Below, piece after piece: positions 32,516 to 43,430 of a DNA stretch of 64,000 nt. Source of the stretch: Oryzias latipes (lineage: Eukaryota; Chordata; Actinopteri; Beloniformes; Adrianichthyidae). Position 1 is the first letter of the stretch, and the number at the start of each line of letters is the position of its first letter. The notes beneath the pieces were generated by a model. It searched no databases. It saw only the letters and a list, made by a program, of their open reading frames with translations, and had not been told where the DNA came from. Position numbers and translations under genes: made by a program. Location: the NCBI RefSeq assembly GCF_002234675.1, contig NC_019869.2, forward strand, positions 27,414,823 to 27,478,822, written 5' to 3'.

Positions 32516-32839
32516 AATATTTAAGATATTTTAACCATTTAACTATTAAAATGTTCTCTTTTAGCTTATTCCAGCCATGAGTTTTGGTCTTTCAAATCCT
32601 TGAACTTTTCAAGATATTCCAGGATTTTCAGGATTTCTGGCTCCATTGAAACACATGGGAAATCCTTGAAAACCTTGGTCTTCTGGGGGCCCTAAGCGAT
32701 ATTTAATATGTGGGCCCTCTAACTGATCAGCAGCACCAACAAAGCGCAAATGTTGTAATTAAATAAATCATTGCTCAAAATAATAATATAAAAATTCTTT
32801 AATAAAGCTAAATTGGAAAATTATTTCTGCATTAACTGG

Positions 32840-35135
32840 GAGTTGTTGAAATACGAATCAGCCAGGTTTTAAGAACATTTGGTTGCAACTTAGCTAAACT
32901 AAGAAAGCAACAAGAACATGACCTAAACACAGGCATCTCGGTACTACCGCCAAAACCTCCGGACAGCTTGTCAGATGAGCAGAAACTAGAAATGATCGAA
33001 TAGGAAGACTTGGATCAGATTCTTTAAAGAAAAGCGGAAGGAGCTTTTATTATCCAGAAACAATGGCTCGAGCAGGAAGAGCAAAACTCTTCATATTTCT
33101 TTAATATGGAGAACCATCAAGGACAAATAAACACAATGCATGAACTAAATTATTAAACCAAAACAAATCCACAGGAACTGATGGATTCCCTTCTGAATTC
33201 TATATATTTTCTCCCAGCAGATGGCGCTCTTTCTATTGTAAGTTTACAATGAAAGTATTTCTGAGACCCTGGAGCATGACCCGAGGACTTATTACCCTTA
33301 TCCCAAAACCACACAAAAATGTACTCTTTATTTGAGACTCATCTGTCTTCTTAATGATTATAACATTTACCTTTAGTTTTTGCAAAAAGAATTCAATCTG
33401 TACTTAACTCAGTCATAGATGAATCACAATCAGGTTTTTTAACCAACAGACATCTAGTAAATAATACTCCTTAAGTTTTGGACATACTTGATGACTCATA
33501 TTTAATTGCAGCTGACTCCTTTATGTTATTTCTGGACTTTTTAAGGCCTGTGACACAGTAGAACATAACGTCCTGTATCGTTGATTACATAAATTTGGTT
33601 TTGGTGACTACTTCTGCAAAGTCAATAAAACTCTTTACAACAAAGCCACCTGCTCTATTAAACCTAAATCTGGTTCATCACCTATAGGTTTGCTATAAAA
33701 TGAGGAATTAGATAGGGATGTCCTATATCTCCATCTATTTATTCCTGTAGCTCAGCTTCTCTGTGACCATGTTAAATCCTGATAGAGATAATAAAGTCTT
33801 TCTGCAAAGCTTCCGGTCTGTCAATGCATTTGGAAAAAAAATGACAACTTCTCCCAAAGAAATCATGTGATTCGGATTCACTCTGTCATATTCCTGTAAA
33901 GACATCAGTCACATATTTTGGTATAATATCCCAAACTGAAAATGATTGAGGTAATACTAACTTTCTTCCAATGATTGATAAAAATGAAAAAGAGGTTTAA
34001 CCTGCAGCTCTTTCGTGACCTTTCCATTAAAGGTCAAATTCTCTTCTCCAAGGCTGAAGGGCTCTCCAGAGTCATTAATGCCGCTCAGTCTCTCCATGTC
34101 AGCAACTTCAAAGCAGAAGTGTTGATCAATTGCTATGTGATTTTGTCTGGAAAAACCAAACTCATCACATCAGGAAATTGGTTCTAATGAATGATTATAC
34201 TAGTGGGGGTCTGAACTTCCTGGATTTTAGTACCTTAAATATGAATTTTAAAATTAATTGGAAGAGAAAGTTTTTGAAAAATCCAAACTCTGTGGAACTT
34301 CCTTCCCAATTCTGTTTCCTCTCAGGTTGGTGGCCTTGACTTTTTACTGCTCTGCACCTACAAGCCCGACAAAGTGCCCATCAAGCTGTCTTCATTTCAT
34401 AAACAGATGCTGCTTGTTGGTCCATGCCTCACCTATCTTTTTAAAGGAACTTCTACTCCACCTTCTCCCCAACAGCAGCTTCACGTGACGGACACTGCTG
34501 TTGGAAAACTCTGCTTCTCTACTTTGAGAAACCAAAACAAAGTCATCCCAAGACTGTTTCTCAAATATCTAATAAACTACAAAGTGAAAGAGGTTTTATT
34601 CCAGATCATTCATAGGTTTTATCCAACAAGTCAGTTTATGCAAAGGCTAAAAAAGGACATTCCTAAAACTTGTTCTTTCTGTCTTCAATTTGAGGAAACG
34701 ATGCATATTTTTGGGAATTGTAAGTACATTGAGAAAAATTGGGACAAATTAACAAATGTCATTAAAACTCAAATGTATACGCATTTTACTTTAACATGTA
34801 CAAACATCTTATTTGGTTTCATTAATTATGATAATAAACTTTCATCTCAATTTTATTTAATAAATCTCCTGATTTTCCAAACCAAGTATTATAAATTTAG
34901 CAATAAAGCTCCCAATTCTTTTGATTTATGAGCCCATATAAAGGTTTTCCTTACATTTCATTTCCCAGAGCAAATAAACCTAGTTATTTTACTCAGCTTT
35001 ATAATTTCATATAAGTTTATTTTTGTTCATGTACCCCCCCCCCGCATTTACTTTTAACAATTGATGATGTTTAATGTTTAATACTCTTAGTTTTTTTACT
35101 GTGAGTCAACTTTGTTCTGAATAAAAATAATTTTA
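32840..35135 (+). pseudogene. L1-type LINE D, 5'-truncated, RT loop deleted
   Basis: Linker text (LPPKPPDSLSDEQKLEMIE, then RKAEGAFIIQKQWLEQEEQN near 33030-33090) leads to RT pieces: ESQSGFLTNRHLVNN near 33425, a motif A-like LFLDFLRPVTQ near 33530, and a motif B-like GIR-GCPISPSI near 33706. The sequence jumps from AQLLCDHVKS (about 33752-33780) to EIIKSFCKASGLSMHLEK (about 33785-33840), so the ADD box is gone. Thumb: GGLNFLDFSTLNMNFKINWK near 34205. The 185-codon frame 34374-34931 is the C-terminus with TCSFCLQFEETMHIFGNC (zinc-knuckle). A C11 run lies at 35034-35044 and AATAAAAATAATTTT near 35121 ends it. Confidence 0.8.
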
Positions 35136-35690
35136 AAATATGTTGAGCCTCACTGACGATCCAGGCCAGGCACTAATTCATCTCAACTATTGATTTCGTT
35201 GGGTAGGTGAAGTGCTGCATTATGGGATCTGTAGTTAAAATCTTTGCAGCGCTAAGCTTTATATATGTAGCCCTTTACAACACCTTCACAAGACAACACA
35301 ATGTGCTTCAAAATACAAAAACAGAAGAAAGTTTAAAATCAGGCAAATTAAAAATTAAATTAAGAACAGCATAAAATCACAAAATGCAGTCAGCAATAAT
35401 ATGCATAAAAGATCAATGAGAATGCAGGCCAGGCCTCGACTTTGACCCATTTGGGTTTCAGCAATCAGAGCCAACAGTGTTCTCAGTCTACCGACTACCA
35501 GAGAAAGGCTTTTAAATCCACCATTATTTCCCCATCAAATGTGGCATCATTGAAAAACTCCAAATGTGGACAGAAGTCCATTCATTAGGATGCAGTGGTT
35601 GTGAGATGTTTGGGTTAAGAAATGTCCCCTACAGAGGACAAGGTCGCAGTGCTGGCGGCCAGGAGGATAGTTATGACAGGAAATCAACTT
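35136..35690. other. No gene seen; degenerate repeat
   Basis: Only A-rich sequence is visible, with a stretch near 35265-35340 that resembles a SINE body (GTAGCCCTTTACAACACC). Not assignable. Confidence 0.4.
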
Positions 35691-35990
35691 TATCTGCACT
35701 TTTCATGAAGATCCATCCCATTTCCAAACCTGCTTAATGCCTCCTGGGGTCACAGGGTTGCTGGAGCCAAACCCGGCTGCTGTTGGGTGAAAGCGAGGAT
35801 CGCGCCGAACGCTTTGCCAGTCCGTCACACACACCAAAGATACCGTTTAGAATCGACCAATGAACCCGTGAAGCAGGTTTTTGGACTGTGCGAGGGAAAC
35901 TGGAGGAAACCCACACATGCATGAGAACATTTAAACCACACACCGAAAAGGCCCAGCTGGGATTTGAACCGGGGACCTCACTTCAAGATT
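35690..35990 (-). mobile_element. tRNA-headed dispersed repeat, copy 1
   Basis: Contains TGGGGTCACAGGGTTGCTGG, GGAGGAAACCCACACATGCA and GGGATTTGAACCGGGGACCT. On the minus strand the last part is a tRNA-like head. Related copies are at 50101-50345 (plus) and 60231-60545 (minus). It ends about 70 bp from the 3' end of mrpl36. Confidence 0.6.
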
Positions 35991-36057
35991 AAAGGTTCTC
36001 CAGGAAAAACCAAATCAAAGGTACAGAGGACAAGCACGCGTTTTCCCTTTCCAGCTG

Positions 36058-36063
36058 TTTATT
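36058..36063 (-). terminator. mrpl36 polyadenylation signal
   Basis: AATAAA on the minus strand, only 12 bases after the mrpl36 stop codon, which implies a very short 3' UTR. Confidence 0.7.
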
Positions 36064-36075
36064 CTGCCAGCAGCT

Positions 36076-36411
36076 TCATCCCTGCCTCTGCTTGTGTCTG
36101 GGGTTGGTCTTGCAGAACACAAACAGGTGCCCCCTCCTCCGAACGAAGAAACAGTCTTTGCAGCGTCGCTTCAGGGCGGACTTGGTTTTCATCCCTGCTG
36201 TCGGCTGGATGCAAGGATGATGCTGACACCGCCCCAGCAGAGAGGTGGCAACCTGAGCCAGGGGGCCGCAGGAGCTGGATGCTGGCAGCAGCAGAGGGGG
36301 GAGAGTCGGGGGTCTGCTGAAGCATCTGAGAGCAGCTAGCGAGGAGCCCCTGAAAACACTCATTTGGCGAGCCAGGGCAGAAGCCAGGTGTTTCAGCACG
36401 AGGGGGGCCAT
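36076..36411 (-). CDS. mrpl36: Mitochondrial ribosomal protein L36 (bL36m)
   Basis: A single coding exon for 111 aa. Residues 1-33 ([20 protein letters not shown] and on) are Arg-rich without acidic residues, a mitochondrial targeting signal. Residues 74-111 (from [20 protein letters not shown]) are the 38-residue bL36 domain, the length of the bacterial protein, with zinc ligands C84, C87, C100 and H106. bL36 binds 23S-type rRNA in the large subunit near the GTPase-associated region. I chose ATG 36411 because it aligns with the vertebrate start and follows an AG acceptor (GTCGTCACAG) four bases upstream; an upstream in-frame ATG at 36426 would lie in the 5' UTR intron. It is divergent from ndufs6, as in human. 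The gene looks intact. Confidence 0.94.
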   Translation of the reverse strand: MAPLVLKHLASALARQMSVFRGSSLAALRCFSRPPTLPPLLLPASSSCGPLAQVATSLLGRCQHHPCIQPTAGMKTKSALKRRCKDCFFVRRRGHLFVFCKTNPRHKQRQG

Positions 36412-36414
36412 GAT

Positions 36415-36519
36415 CTGTGACGACAACCACCAGATTGTTTAGTAACGAAACACTAGACACAGGGCATCCCACATGCCGGCGGAGAGTCTCCACGTGAAAC
36501 CAAACAGAGGGTTACGTAC
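36415..36519 (-). other. Possible 5' UTR intron of mrpl36
   Basis: On the minus strand a GTACGT donor at 36519-36514 and a CACAG acceptor ending at 36415 would define a 105-bp intron just upstream of the start codon. The acceptor looks convincing; the donor is a guess. Confidence 0.4.
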
Positions 36520-36951
36520 AGCAAGTTGACCTGTGAGCGGGAGACTCCGCCATTAAATGGTCAGACATCAAACAATGAATATCAGAGTCAAACAAACCTT
36601 TAAGGAATCTCCGCCAGCTTTAAGTGAGGAGCAACACCCCCGAAAGCTTAGAAAAGACGGCAAAGGCGCGAGGAACTGCTTCCGGTGTGAAAGAGCAACG
36701 TCACATTTTTTTCCCTCATCTCTGCCTTCCACTTTGTGTGATTTTCATTTTGTGTCAATATTCGGTCATTGTTGTATAAAAACGGGATTTTATCTATTTA
36801 TTTATTTTGCCTGAAATTCATTTCACAGTCAAAAACTTCGGTTTTACTCCATAGTTTTGCTGGAGCTTCCGTGAACCTGACAGGCAAACTCGGGGGTAAA
36901 CTTCCCCCTTCCTCTGTGGAGGGAATGACTCTGAGGGTGACTGCTGGAAAC
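36520..36951. promoter_or_regulatory. Shared bidirectional promoter of mrpl36 and ndufs6
   Basis: The start codons of the two divergent genes are 540 bp apart. The region contains CTTCCGG at 36679-36685, an ETS/GABP (NRF-2) type site common in nuclear genes for mitochondria. The ndufs6 start lies in ACATGGCGGCC, which resembles a YY1 site. No TATA box is placed for either gene. A hairpin-forming pair (GGCGGAGAGTCTCC at 36478 and GGGAGACTCCGCC at 36540) lies in the mrpl36 leader. Confidence 0.6.
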
Positions 36952-39900
36952 ATGGCGGCCGCGTTGGGAAGACTGTTGTCCTTCAGTAAAAACGCAAGGG
37001 TGTTGAGATCGACGCTCACACCTGTTCACCGCTACAGTGTGGAGGTTTCCAGCGCCGGGGAACCCATCACTCACACCGGACAGGTGGGCTTCAAACCGGA
37101 CATTTTCCGCGGAGAACGGCCGGATGTTAAAATGTTAGCTAAAGCTGTTAGCTATTGATAACAAGAGATCACCTGTCATCTACAAAATAAATAGATACAT
37201 TTTTCACTTGTCTGTTCATAAACATGTTTATGAAATGTGTGAAAAGATGTCTCCAGTTTGTTGGCTCCAAATGTTCCAGTGTTTGTTTGCTAAGCTTTCT
37301 CCTTGTTTTCTCCTTAGGTGTTTGACGTAAACGATCCCAGGAGAGCCAGGTTCGTTGGCAGACAGAAGGAGGTGAGAAGAAGCGCTAAAACACACCTGAG
37401 CCCAGCTTTCTGCTGGACCTCATAGCTTCTGAAACGTTCATTTTTTACCTCTAGAGAGGGAGTTGAGGGGGGGGGGGGGGGGGGGGGTATTGTGTCCAGT
37501 TCTCATTTACACTCAATGGGCAGACTTTAAAACTCGGGAAAGATCCATTCTGCTTTTGAAGTTTCATCTCATTTTTTCACAGCGAAAACTTTTATCAGTG
37601 AAGGGGAATAAGAAGGACATGGCTCATTATTTTAATATTATTTGCTCTACTATTATAATGATGATCCTTTATGTGACTTTAGCTGTTATTGTTTCTTCAA
37701 AGGTGAACAAGAACTTTGCCATCAAGCTGGTGGCAGAAGAGCCGGTGGCAGAAGTTGGAGTCAGAGTGGTGTCGTGCGATGGAGGGGGAGGAGCTCTCGG
37801 ACACCCCAAAGTCTACATCAACCTGGTATGAAGCAGCCTTGAGAAGCTGCCAGCATGGAGGAGCTCTACAGGGCCTTGCAGAAGTATCCCCCCCCCCCCC
37901 CCCCCCCCCCCCGGATGTTTGACCCTTTCTTGCTTTACTGAAGCTAAAAGGCTACACAAAATGTGTCTTTTCACTCAAACATTTATCGGAAAAACACCTT
38001 TAATTTTAACCTAAAAACAGATTTCTACAAAGGAATGTCAATAAAACAAATGTATAAGGCATTATAATTATTGCATTATTATTCAAGCCAGTATTTAGAA
38101 GATGCACTGCAATCCCAGCATTGAGTCTGTGAGGAGAAGTCTCGATCCGTCTTTTACATCTGCACACTGGAATTTTACTCCATTTATCTTTGCAAAGCTG
38201 TGAAAGTTCTGTCAGGTTGTGTTGACATCGGGCATGGACGGCTCTTTTTAAGTCCAGCCACAAATTCGTTATGGGATGTCGGTCTGAGTGTTTTCCTGGT
38301 TCTCTTTGACCAATTCCTTGTGTAGCTTTTGCAGTACGGTTTGGATCCTTGTCTTGCTGGAATATAAATCTCCTCCCAAGCCGTAGTTCTCTTGCAGCCC
38401 CATGACCCCGAAAGACGGATTAGAAGATGAATGAATAACATGACTTTGTAGAAATCTGGTTTCACTTTGACAATAAGTCTTATTTCCAGTTAAATTTTGT
38501 GTGAAAAAAAGACTAATTTTATTGACCATGAGTGATTTATGAAGGCAAGAAAAGGGTAAAACATCCAAGGGGGTGAATAAGGCTCTGTACTGTGGGGCAA
38601 AAAATAATGTAATCAGCCACGATTTGTGCAAGTTCTCCGTCTTAAAAGATAAAAGAGAGGCCTGTAATCTCATAATAGGTAAACCTCAACTATGAGAGAC
38701 AAAATGGGGGGGTCCAGAAAGTCACATTGTCTGTTTTTTAAAGAATTTGTTAGTAAATTATGGTGGAAAATAAATTTTTGGTCACCAACAAACAAGTAAG
38801 AGTTCTGTCTCTCTCAGACCTGTAACTTCTTCTGTAGAGGATCCTCTGTCCTCCACTGGTTCCCTGAAGTCATGACTCCTGTTTGAACTGGTTATTTTAT
38901 GTTATTTTATGTTTTTATGTTTCACAATGACAGAGGTTTACACTTAAAATCTGACCATACACGACTACATTCATTCTTTCCTCTACATGGATCATCAATG
39001 ATCTGTCCACAACCTCAAACAGTCCCACTCCAAACTCCACTATGGAGACCAAAGATCTGTCTAAGGACACCAGAAACCAAATTATTGACCTGCAGCAGGA
39101 TGGAAGACTGAATCTGCAACAGGAAAGCAGGCAATCAACTGTGGGAGCAATTATTAGGAAATGGAAGACGTTCAAGACCACTGAGAATCTCCCTCCATCT
39201 GGGGCTCCCCCCAAGATCTCACCCTGTGGGGTCAAAATGATCACAAGAACAAACATCCCAAAACCCCACGGGGGTCCTAGTGAATGACCTGCAGAGAGCT
39301 GGGACCAAAGTGACAAAAGTACCATCAGTAACACACTACACCACCAAAGACTCAAACCCCGCAGGGTCAGACGTGTCCCCCTGCTAAAGCCAGTACATGT
39401 GCAGAACCGTCTACAGTCTGCTAGAGAGCATTTGGATGATCCAGAAGAGGATTGGGAGAATGTCCTATGGTCAGATGAAACCACAATAGAACTTTTGGTA
39501 AGAACTCTACTGTTTGGAGGAGAAAGAAAGCTGAGCTGCAGCTAAAGCAGTGTTTTTCAACCAGTGTGCCGCGGCACACTAGTGTGCCGTGGGAAATGGT
39601 CCAGTGTGCCGTGGCTCAGAAAAGGTTGAAAAACACTGATCTAAAGAACACCAGACCTACTGTAAAGCATGGAGGTGGAAACATCATGATTTGGGGCTGT
39701 TTTTCAGCAAAGGGACCAGGACGACTGATCCATGTAGAGGAAAGAATGAATGTAGTCGTGTATGGTCAGATTTTAAGTGTAAACCTCTGTCATTGTGAAG
39801 ACTTCCAGAAAACCTTTGACAGCTGTCATTGCCAACAAGGCTGTAGAAGAAAGGATTGAGTTGAACTTTTATTGACCAAATACTTATTTTCCACCATAAT

Positions 39901-40222
39901 TCACACATATATTCTTTATACATTGATGTTCTCTGGATCTTTTTTCTCATTTTGTCTCTCATAGTTCAGATATACCAATGATGAAAATGACACGCCTCTC
40001 ATCTGTTTCAGTGGGAGAACTTGCACAGTTGGTGGTGGACTAAATACTTTACATGCTGAAAGCATGAAATGTTAACTAAACTATTGATGTGTTCTATTCC
40101 TTCTGCTGATGTGAAAGAAAATAATGTGCACTAAGCAAGTCAGTTCTGTGTTTCTGCAGGATAAAGACACAAAAGTGGGAACATGTGGATACTGTGGACT
40201 ACAGTTTAAGCAGAAGCATTGA
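36952..40222 (+). CDS. ndufs6: NADH dehydrogenase iron-sulfur protein 6 (complex I)
   Basis: Four coding exons: 36952-37083, 37318-37371, 37703-37825 and 40160-40222, all with GT-AG introns and all in phase 0, giving 123 aa (human: 124). Residues 1 to about 28 are a basic mitochondrial targeting sequence ([20 protein letters not shown]). Exon 2 gives [18 protein letters not shown]; exon 3 gives [20 protein letters not shown] and [17 protein letters not shown]; exon 4 gives [11 protein letters not shown]87, H96, C112 and C115 are the zinc ligands of the zf-CHCC fold. The protein is a peripheral-arm accessory subunit needed for late assembly of complex I. Intron 3 is 2.3 kb and filled with DNA transposons; introns 2 and 3 hold long G and C runs. 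The gene appears intact. It shares a promoter with mrpl36. Confidence 0.96.
37467..37487. repeat. G21 run in ndufs6 intron 2
   Basis: Twenty-one G in a row, 96 bases after exon 2. Confidence 0.95.
37868..38596. mobile_element. Degenerate Tc1/mariner-like non-autonomous element, ndufs6 intron 3
   Basis: Begins TACAGGGCCTTGCAGAAGTAT, like the common fish element end ACAGTGCCTTGCAAAAGTATTC, and ends GGGGGTGAATAAGGCTCTGT ACTGT, a degraded inverse of it. The body (TGTCAGGTTGTGTTGACATC, TCCTTGTCTTGCTGGAATAT) matches the usual interior of that family. The C25 run 37888-37912 lies just inside the left end. Confidence 0.5.
37888..37912. repeat. C25 run in ndufs6 intron 3
   Basis: Twenty-five C in a row, 62 bases after exon 3; complementary to the G21 run in intron 2. 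Confidence 0.95.
38923..38994 (-). repeat. 72-bp inverted repeat, left arm
   Basis: Perfect reverse complement of 39726-39797. It is transposase coding sequence turned around and placed in the 5' UTR of the Tc1-like element. Confidence 0.95.
39548..39638. mobile_element. 91-bp hAT-type MITE in the Tc1-like element
   Basis: Ends CAGTGTTTTTCAACC and GGTTGAAAAACACTG are perfect 15-bp inverted repeats. Flanks AGCTAAAG and ATCTAAAG agree in 7 of 8, a hAT-length duplication. The interior repeats AGTGTGCCG three times. Confidence 0.85.
39726..39797 (+). repeat. 72-bp inverted repeat, right arm
   Basis: Perfect inverse of 38923-38994, in the sense orientation of the transposase. Its end coincides with the internal deletion of the transposase. 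Confidence 0.95.
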
Positions 40223-40269
40223 TTCATCGCCTCTGTCTACGCTCCTCTGTACTTATGGCCATATTGGTT

Positions 40270-40275
40270 AATAAA
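40270..40275 (+). terminator. ndufs6 polyadenylation signal
   Basis: AATAAA 47 bases after the ndufs6 stop codon. Confidence 0.75.
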
Positions 40276-42170
40276 TTATATACGTTCTGTCCAACAAAGA
40301 GTTCTTTTGTATTTCTTTAAAATCAGCTCGAAAAAAATCTCTTAGGTCTTGGTAAAAAAGGATGAACCGTTATGAATTCCCCGAATTTTGGTGGATGCAG
40401 TTTCAGTCTGTGACAGACAGGGGTCAGCACTGTCCTGCAGCCTCTCAGTCATTGAATTCTAGTCTGAGACAGCAGACTGTTTTAGTTCTGAAGGCTTTCA
40501 GAGGGAAAAATCTCCAGAAATACTGTTATTGAAATGGCACCAGACAATTTTCTATGATCTAAACCAGGAGTCAACAGTTATGACATGAAGTCTCCTTAAT
40601 ACTTGTGCCATGACCAACTGTAATGTGAACTCTAATGCAAAGTAATACAAAACATTTCTAATATATCTGAAATGTTATTGAATTCACAAACAGCAGGTCA
40701 GATAGCTTTTTTTTGACATATTTTGGCATTAACTCAAAAAAGGGCTTTTAAAACGATGTCGCTCAAGGAAAATAGGTCAAAGGTGAAATAGAATTGTAAC
40801 TTTGTTTGTTTGAAACCAAAAGTAGTGCATTTGTGTTGTATGTCATCTAGAATAGGATTGGATATGTCAGAACAAAATACCATCAATATTTCTGAGAACT
40901 TCACAACCATAACATGAAACAAATAATCAAAGTCTATGATGTATATATATTTATATATATATATACATGCACATATTTTATCAAGCCCGTTCCCCATGGA
41001 CCTTTGCGTGCCAAATTGGTCTGCGCAGTGGCCCCAGTTCCTCCGGCTCCAGACATCCCCGTCCCGTCCTGTCCCTGGTGGAGCAGCATTTTCCACTCTG
41101 CAGGGCTCTGGTCAGGCTGATATAATTGGCGATGGTGACTCCTGGAAGTGCAGCTAATGCTGTAGTTCACCTGATGCAGGGTCTGACCGCAGCAGAGGAT
41201 TGAAGGGGGGGGGAGGTGCTGGGTTCAGATGAGCCGGGTTGGTGTCAGGGAGGACCAGTTGCGGTCTTGTGAGTTTGTCTGGTTCAGGGGTGGCGCTTGG
41301 CTGAGTTGGAGGCATCGCCACGGGCAAAGTTAGCAGATGAAACTGAGCATATGAACTGTGCTTCTGTGGGCTTTGACTTCAGCTCTGAATTATTCAGGGG
41401 CCTTAAACGCATCAGCACAGTGCTACAGTATTTTGCAGCTCTTCAAATGTCACAGAAGTGCATTGTTTTAAGGTTGTGATTGAGGACTTCTGGTACGAGC
41501 TGCCCTTGATGGGTAGAATGAGTCTAATCAGAAGAAAATTGTATTTTACAGCCAGTCTTTGAGCTGATGTCTCTCCGAAACAATCACCCTCCTCTTGGTT
41601 GTAATTGCCCCATTAAAATATATTTTCCCTGTAAGGTGTCACATTACAGACGCTGAGGTTCATTACAGAGCTTCCTGCTTCCAATTATCTGAGCGTCTTC
41701 GTCTGGAAGCTGGTGTGAGCAGAAGGAGGCAGATGTGGGAGCAGCCCGTCCTCCAAAGCACAGTCTCACTTCGTGCAGCAAATCAGAAAATTGACCTTTG
41801 GCCATCGGCTCACGGCGGCTCCGCTCAGCTCTGCTTTGGTTGGTGACAGAGCCTCTGACCTTTATGGAGGAGATAATGACTCGTTCCTGTGCCAGAAGCT
41901 CAGAGGGTTAGAGCGGGGAGCGAGACACCTCTGGCCACATGTGTCAGCATGTGGACCACAGAGTAAGCATGCTTTGACAGCTCTGGACAAACCAAAGTGT
42001 GTGTGACACTGCAGACTCCGGACTGCGAGGGTCTGAACGCAACCTAGAGGCGGGCAGCAGTAAGACAAGCTCCAGAGAAACTACTTTGAAGTTGTTTAAA
42101 CAGGACTTTGTGCTTCAGGAAAACACAAAGGTCCTGCTGGAAAGTAAAAAGGCCAGTTCATTTACAAATT
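40276..42170. other. Intergenic; no gene seen
   Basis: No coding exon or repeat I recognise. 41540-41800 is of mixed composition and reads like unique DNA (TTGTAATTGCCCCATTAAAA near 41598), so it may include a conserved non-coding element; this is a guess. A TATA/TATATA run lies at 40941-40966. Confidence 0.4.
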
Positions 42171-42175
42171 ATGCT

Positions 42176-42450
42176 CAGCTCAGTGGCTTTGTGGTAGAGT
42201 GTCCACCCTGAGACTGGAAGGTTGGGAGTTTAAATCCGCGGCAGACTCATACCAAAGCCTGAAAATGGGACACAATGCCTCCCTGCTTGACACTCAGCAT
42301 TAAGGGGTTTGGATTGGGGGGTTAATCCCTCAAATGGTTCCTGAGAGCGGCTGTGTCTGCAGCCCCCACCCCCCAGGGGAGGGGTCAAATGCAGAGAAGA
42401 ATTTTCACACAACTAAGTGTGTAACAGCTAATCTAATGGGACTTTTAACT
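42176..42450 (+). mobile_element. tRNA-derived SINE (second family)
   Basis: The head GGCTTTGTGGTAGAGTGTCC (box A-like) and GGGAGTTTAAATCC (box B-like) is followed by a body with CTTGACACTCAGCATTAAGG and GGGTCAAATGCAGAGAAGAA, and a tail near ACTAAGTGTGTAACAG. This is the layout of a tRNA-derived SINE and differs from the family at 5092. Confidence 0.75.
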
Positions 42451-42732
42451 TAACAAACAGTTCACTTTTTAAGAAAACACAGAACCAGTCTTATGACATA
42501 CAGTACACTCACCGGCCACTTTATCAGTTCCACCTCGCTAGAACCAGGTTGGAATCATTTTGCCTTCAGAACTGCCTAAATCCTTAGTGGCATAGATTGA
42601 ACAAGGTTGTGGAAACATTCCTCAGAGTTTGGTCCATATGGACATGACAGCATCACACAGTTGCAGCAGATTTGTCTGCTGCACATCCATGATGCCGATC
42701 TCCCGTTCCACCACATCCCAAAGGTTCTCTGT

Positions 42733-42990
42733 TGCAGTGGTCCCCAAAGCCCAGGCTACTGACCGGTACCGGTCCAGTCACTTGGTATGGCCATAGACAA
42801 AAACAAAATACGTAAACTAACTTTGATTATGTCAGTTTTGTTTATTTTCTGGTACTAAAGGAAGTTTTATTTTGAAAAACTACCAGATTCTGTTTACCAC
42901 ATCTGTCTGTCTTGATGCGTCACCAGAATATAAACGGTGAATATGACGTCATTGATTTCTCAAAGTGAAAATCTTGTTGACATGAGCGTT
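42733..42990 (+). mobile_element. hAT element fragment
   Basis: CAGTGGTCCCCAAAGCCCAG then GACCGGTACCGGTCC is the typical start of a fish hAT element; TTTTATTTTGAAAAACTACC follows. The right end is not found. Confidence 0.55.
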
Positions 42991-43004
42991 ATATAACAAC
43001 TTTT

Positions 43005-43265
43005 TATGAGTCCACTGTTCTGAAGATGAAAACATTGATCATTTATTAAAAAATACATTTAAATACATTTTCTTTGCAAAAAATGTTCAAATGCAATGCA
43101 TTGTGGTCTATTTGCCAATCTAGTGAGCATCGATGCACACTGGTTTTTCGCAGAGACTTCTGGGAAATTCCCAGGGCAGTGAGTAGTGGAGGAATGTGTC
43201 TTTTAATCACTCCCTCAACGACGTCATCAATAGTCGCCGGTCATCCACATGAGTGAGTAGCTGTC
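43005..43265 (-). repeat. MITE-like repeat, inverted partial copy
   Basis: TTCTGAAGATGAAAACATTG, TGCAATGCATTGTGGTCTAT and CTAGTGAGCAT reappear, diverged and in reverse orientation, at 43430-43645. Confidence 0.65.
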
Positions 43266-43430
43266 AGCGCTCAGGAAGTGCATATCATCAGTTTTATAGC
43301 TTTAAAAAGTCTAACTAAAACAAGAAGTCATAACTTCTATTTAAATGTAAACCTCTGTGCTCCAGAACACACCCATGTGAAGACGTGTGGCACATTTCCC
43401 TCACGGCGGAGGGATTACGGCTGTGTCCAA

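Larger units (their letters stand above)
38597..40050 (+). pseudogene. Tc1-like transposon with deleted transposase, ndufs6 intron 3
   Basis: Both ends carry the Tc1-type repeat: GTGCAAGTTCTCC near 38627 and AACTATGAGAGACAAAATGG near 38688 on the left; TTTGTCTCTCATAGTTC near 39951 and GGGAGAACTTGCACAG near 40013 on the right, in inverse order. Transposase text: [19 protein letters not shown] near 39058, [20 protein letters not shown] near 39149, [15 protein letters not shown] near 39450 (one catalytic Asp) and [20 protein letters not shown] near 39667. At about 39797 it jumps to the C-terminal [12 protein letters not shown], so the remaining catalytic residues are gone. A 91-bp hAT MITE interrupts it at 39548. 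Confidence 0.8.

Noticed and set aside
36059..36493. Overlapping frames on both strands (for example 144 codons minus, 118 codons plus) at the mrpl36 locus
   Set aside because: They are shadows of mrpl36 in other phases; only 36411-36076 has the bL36 domain.
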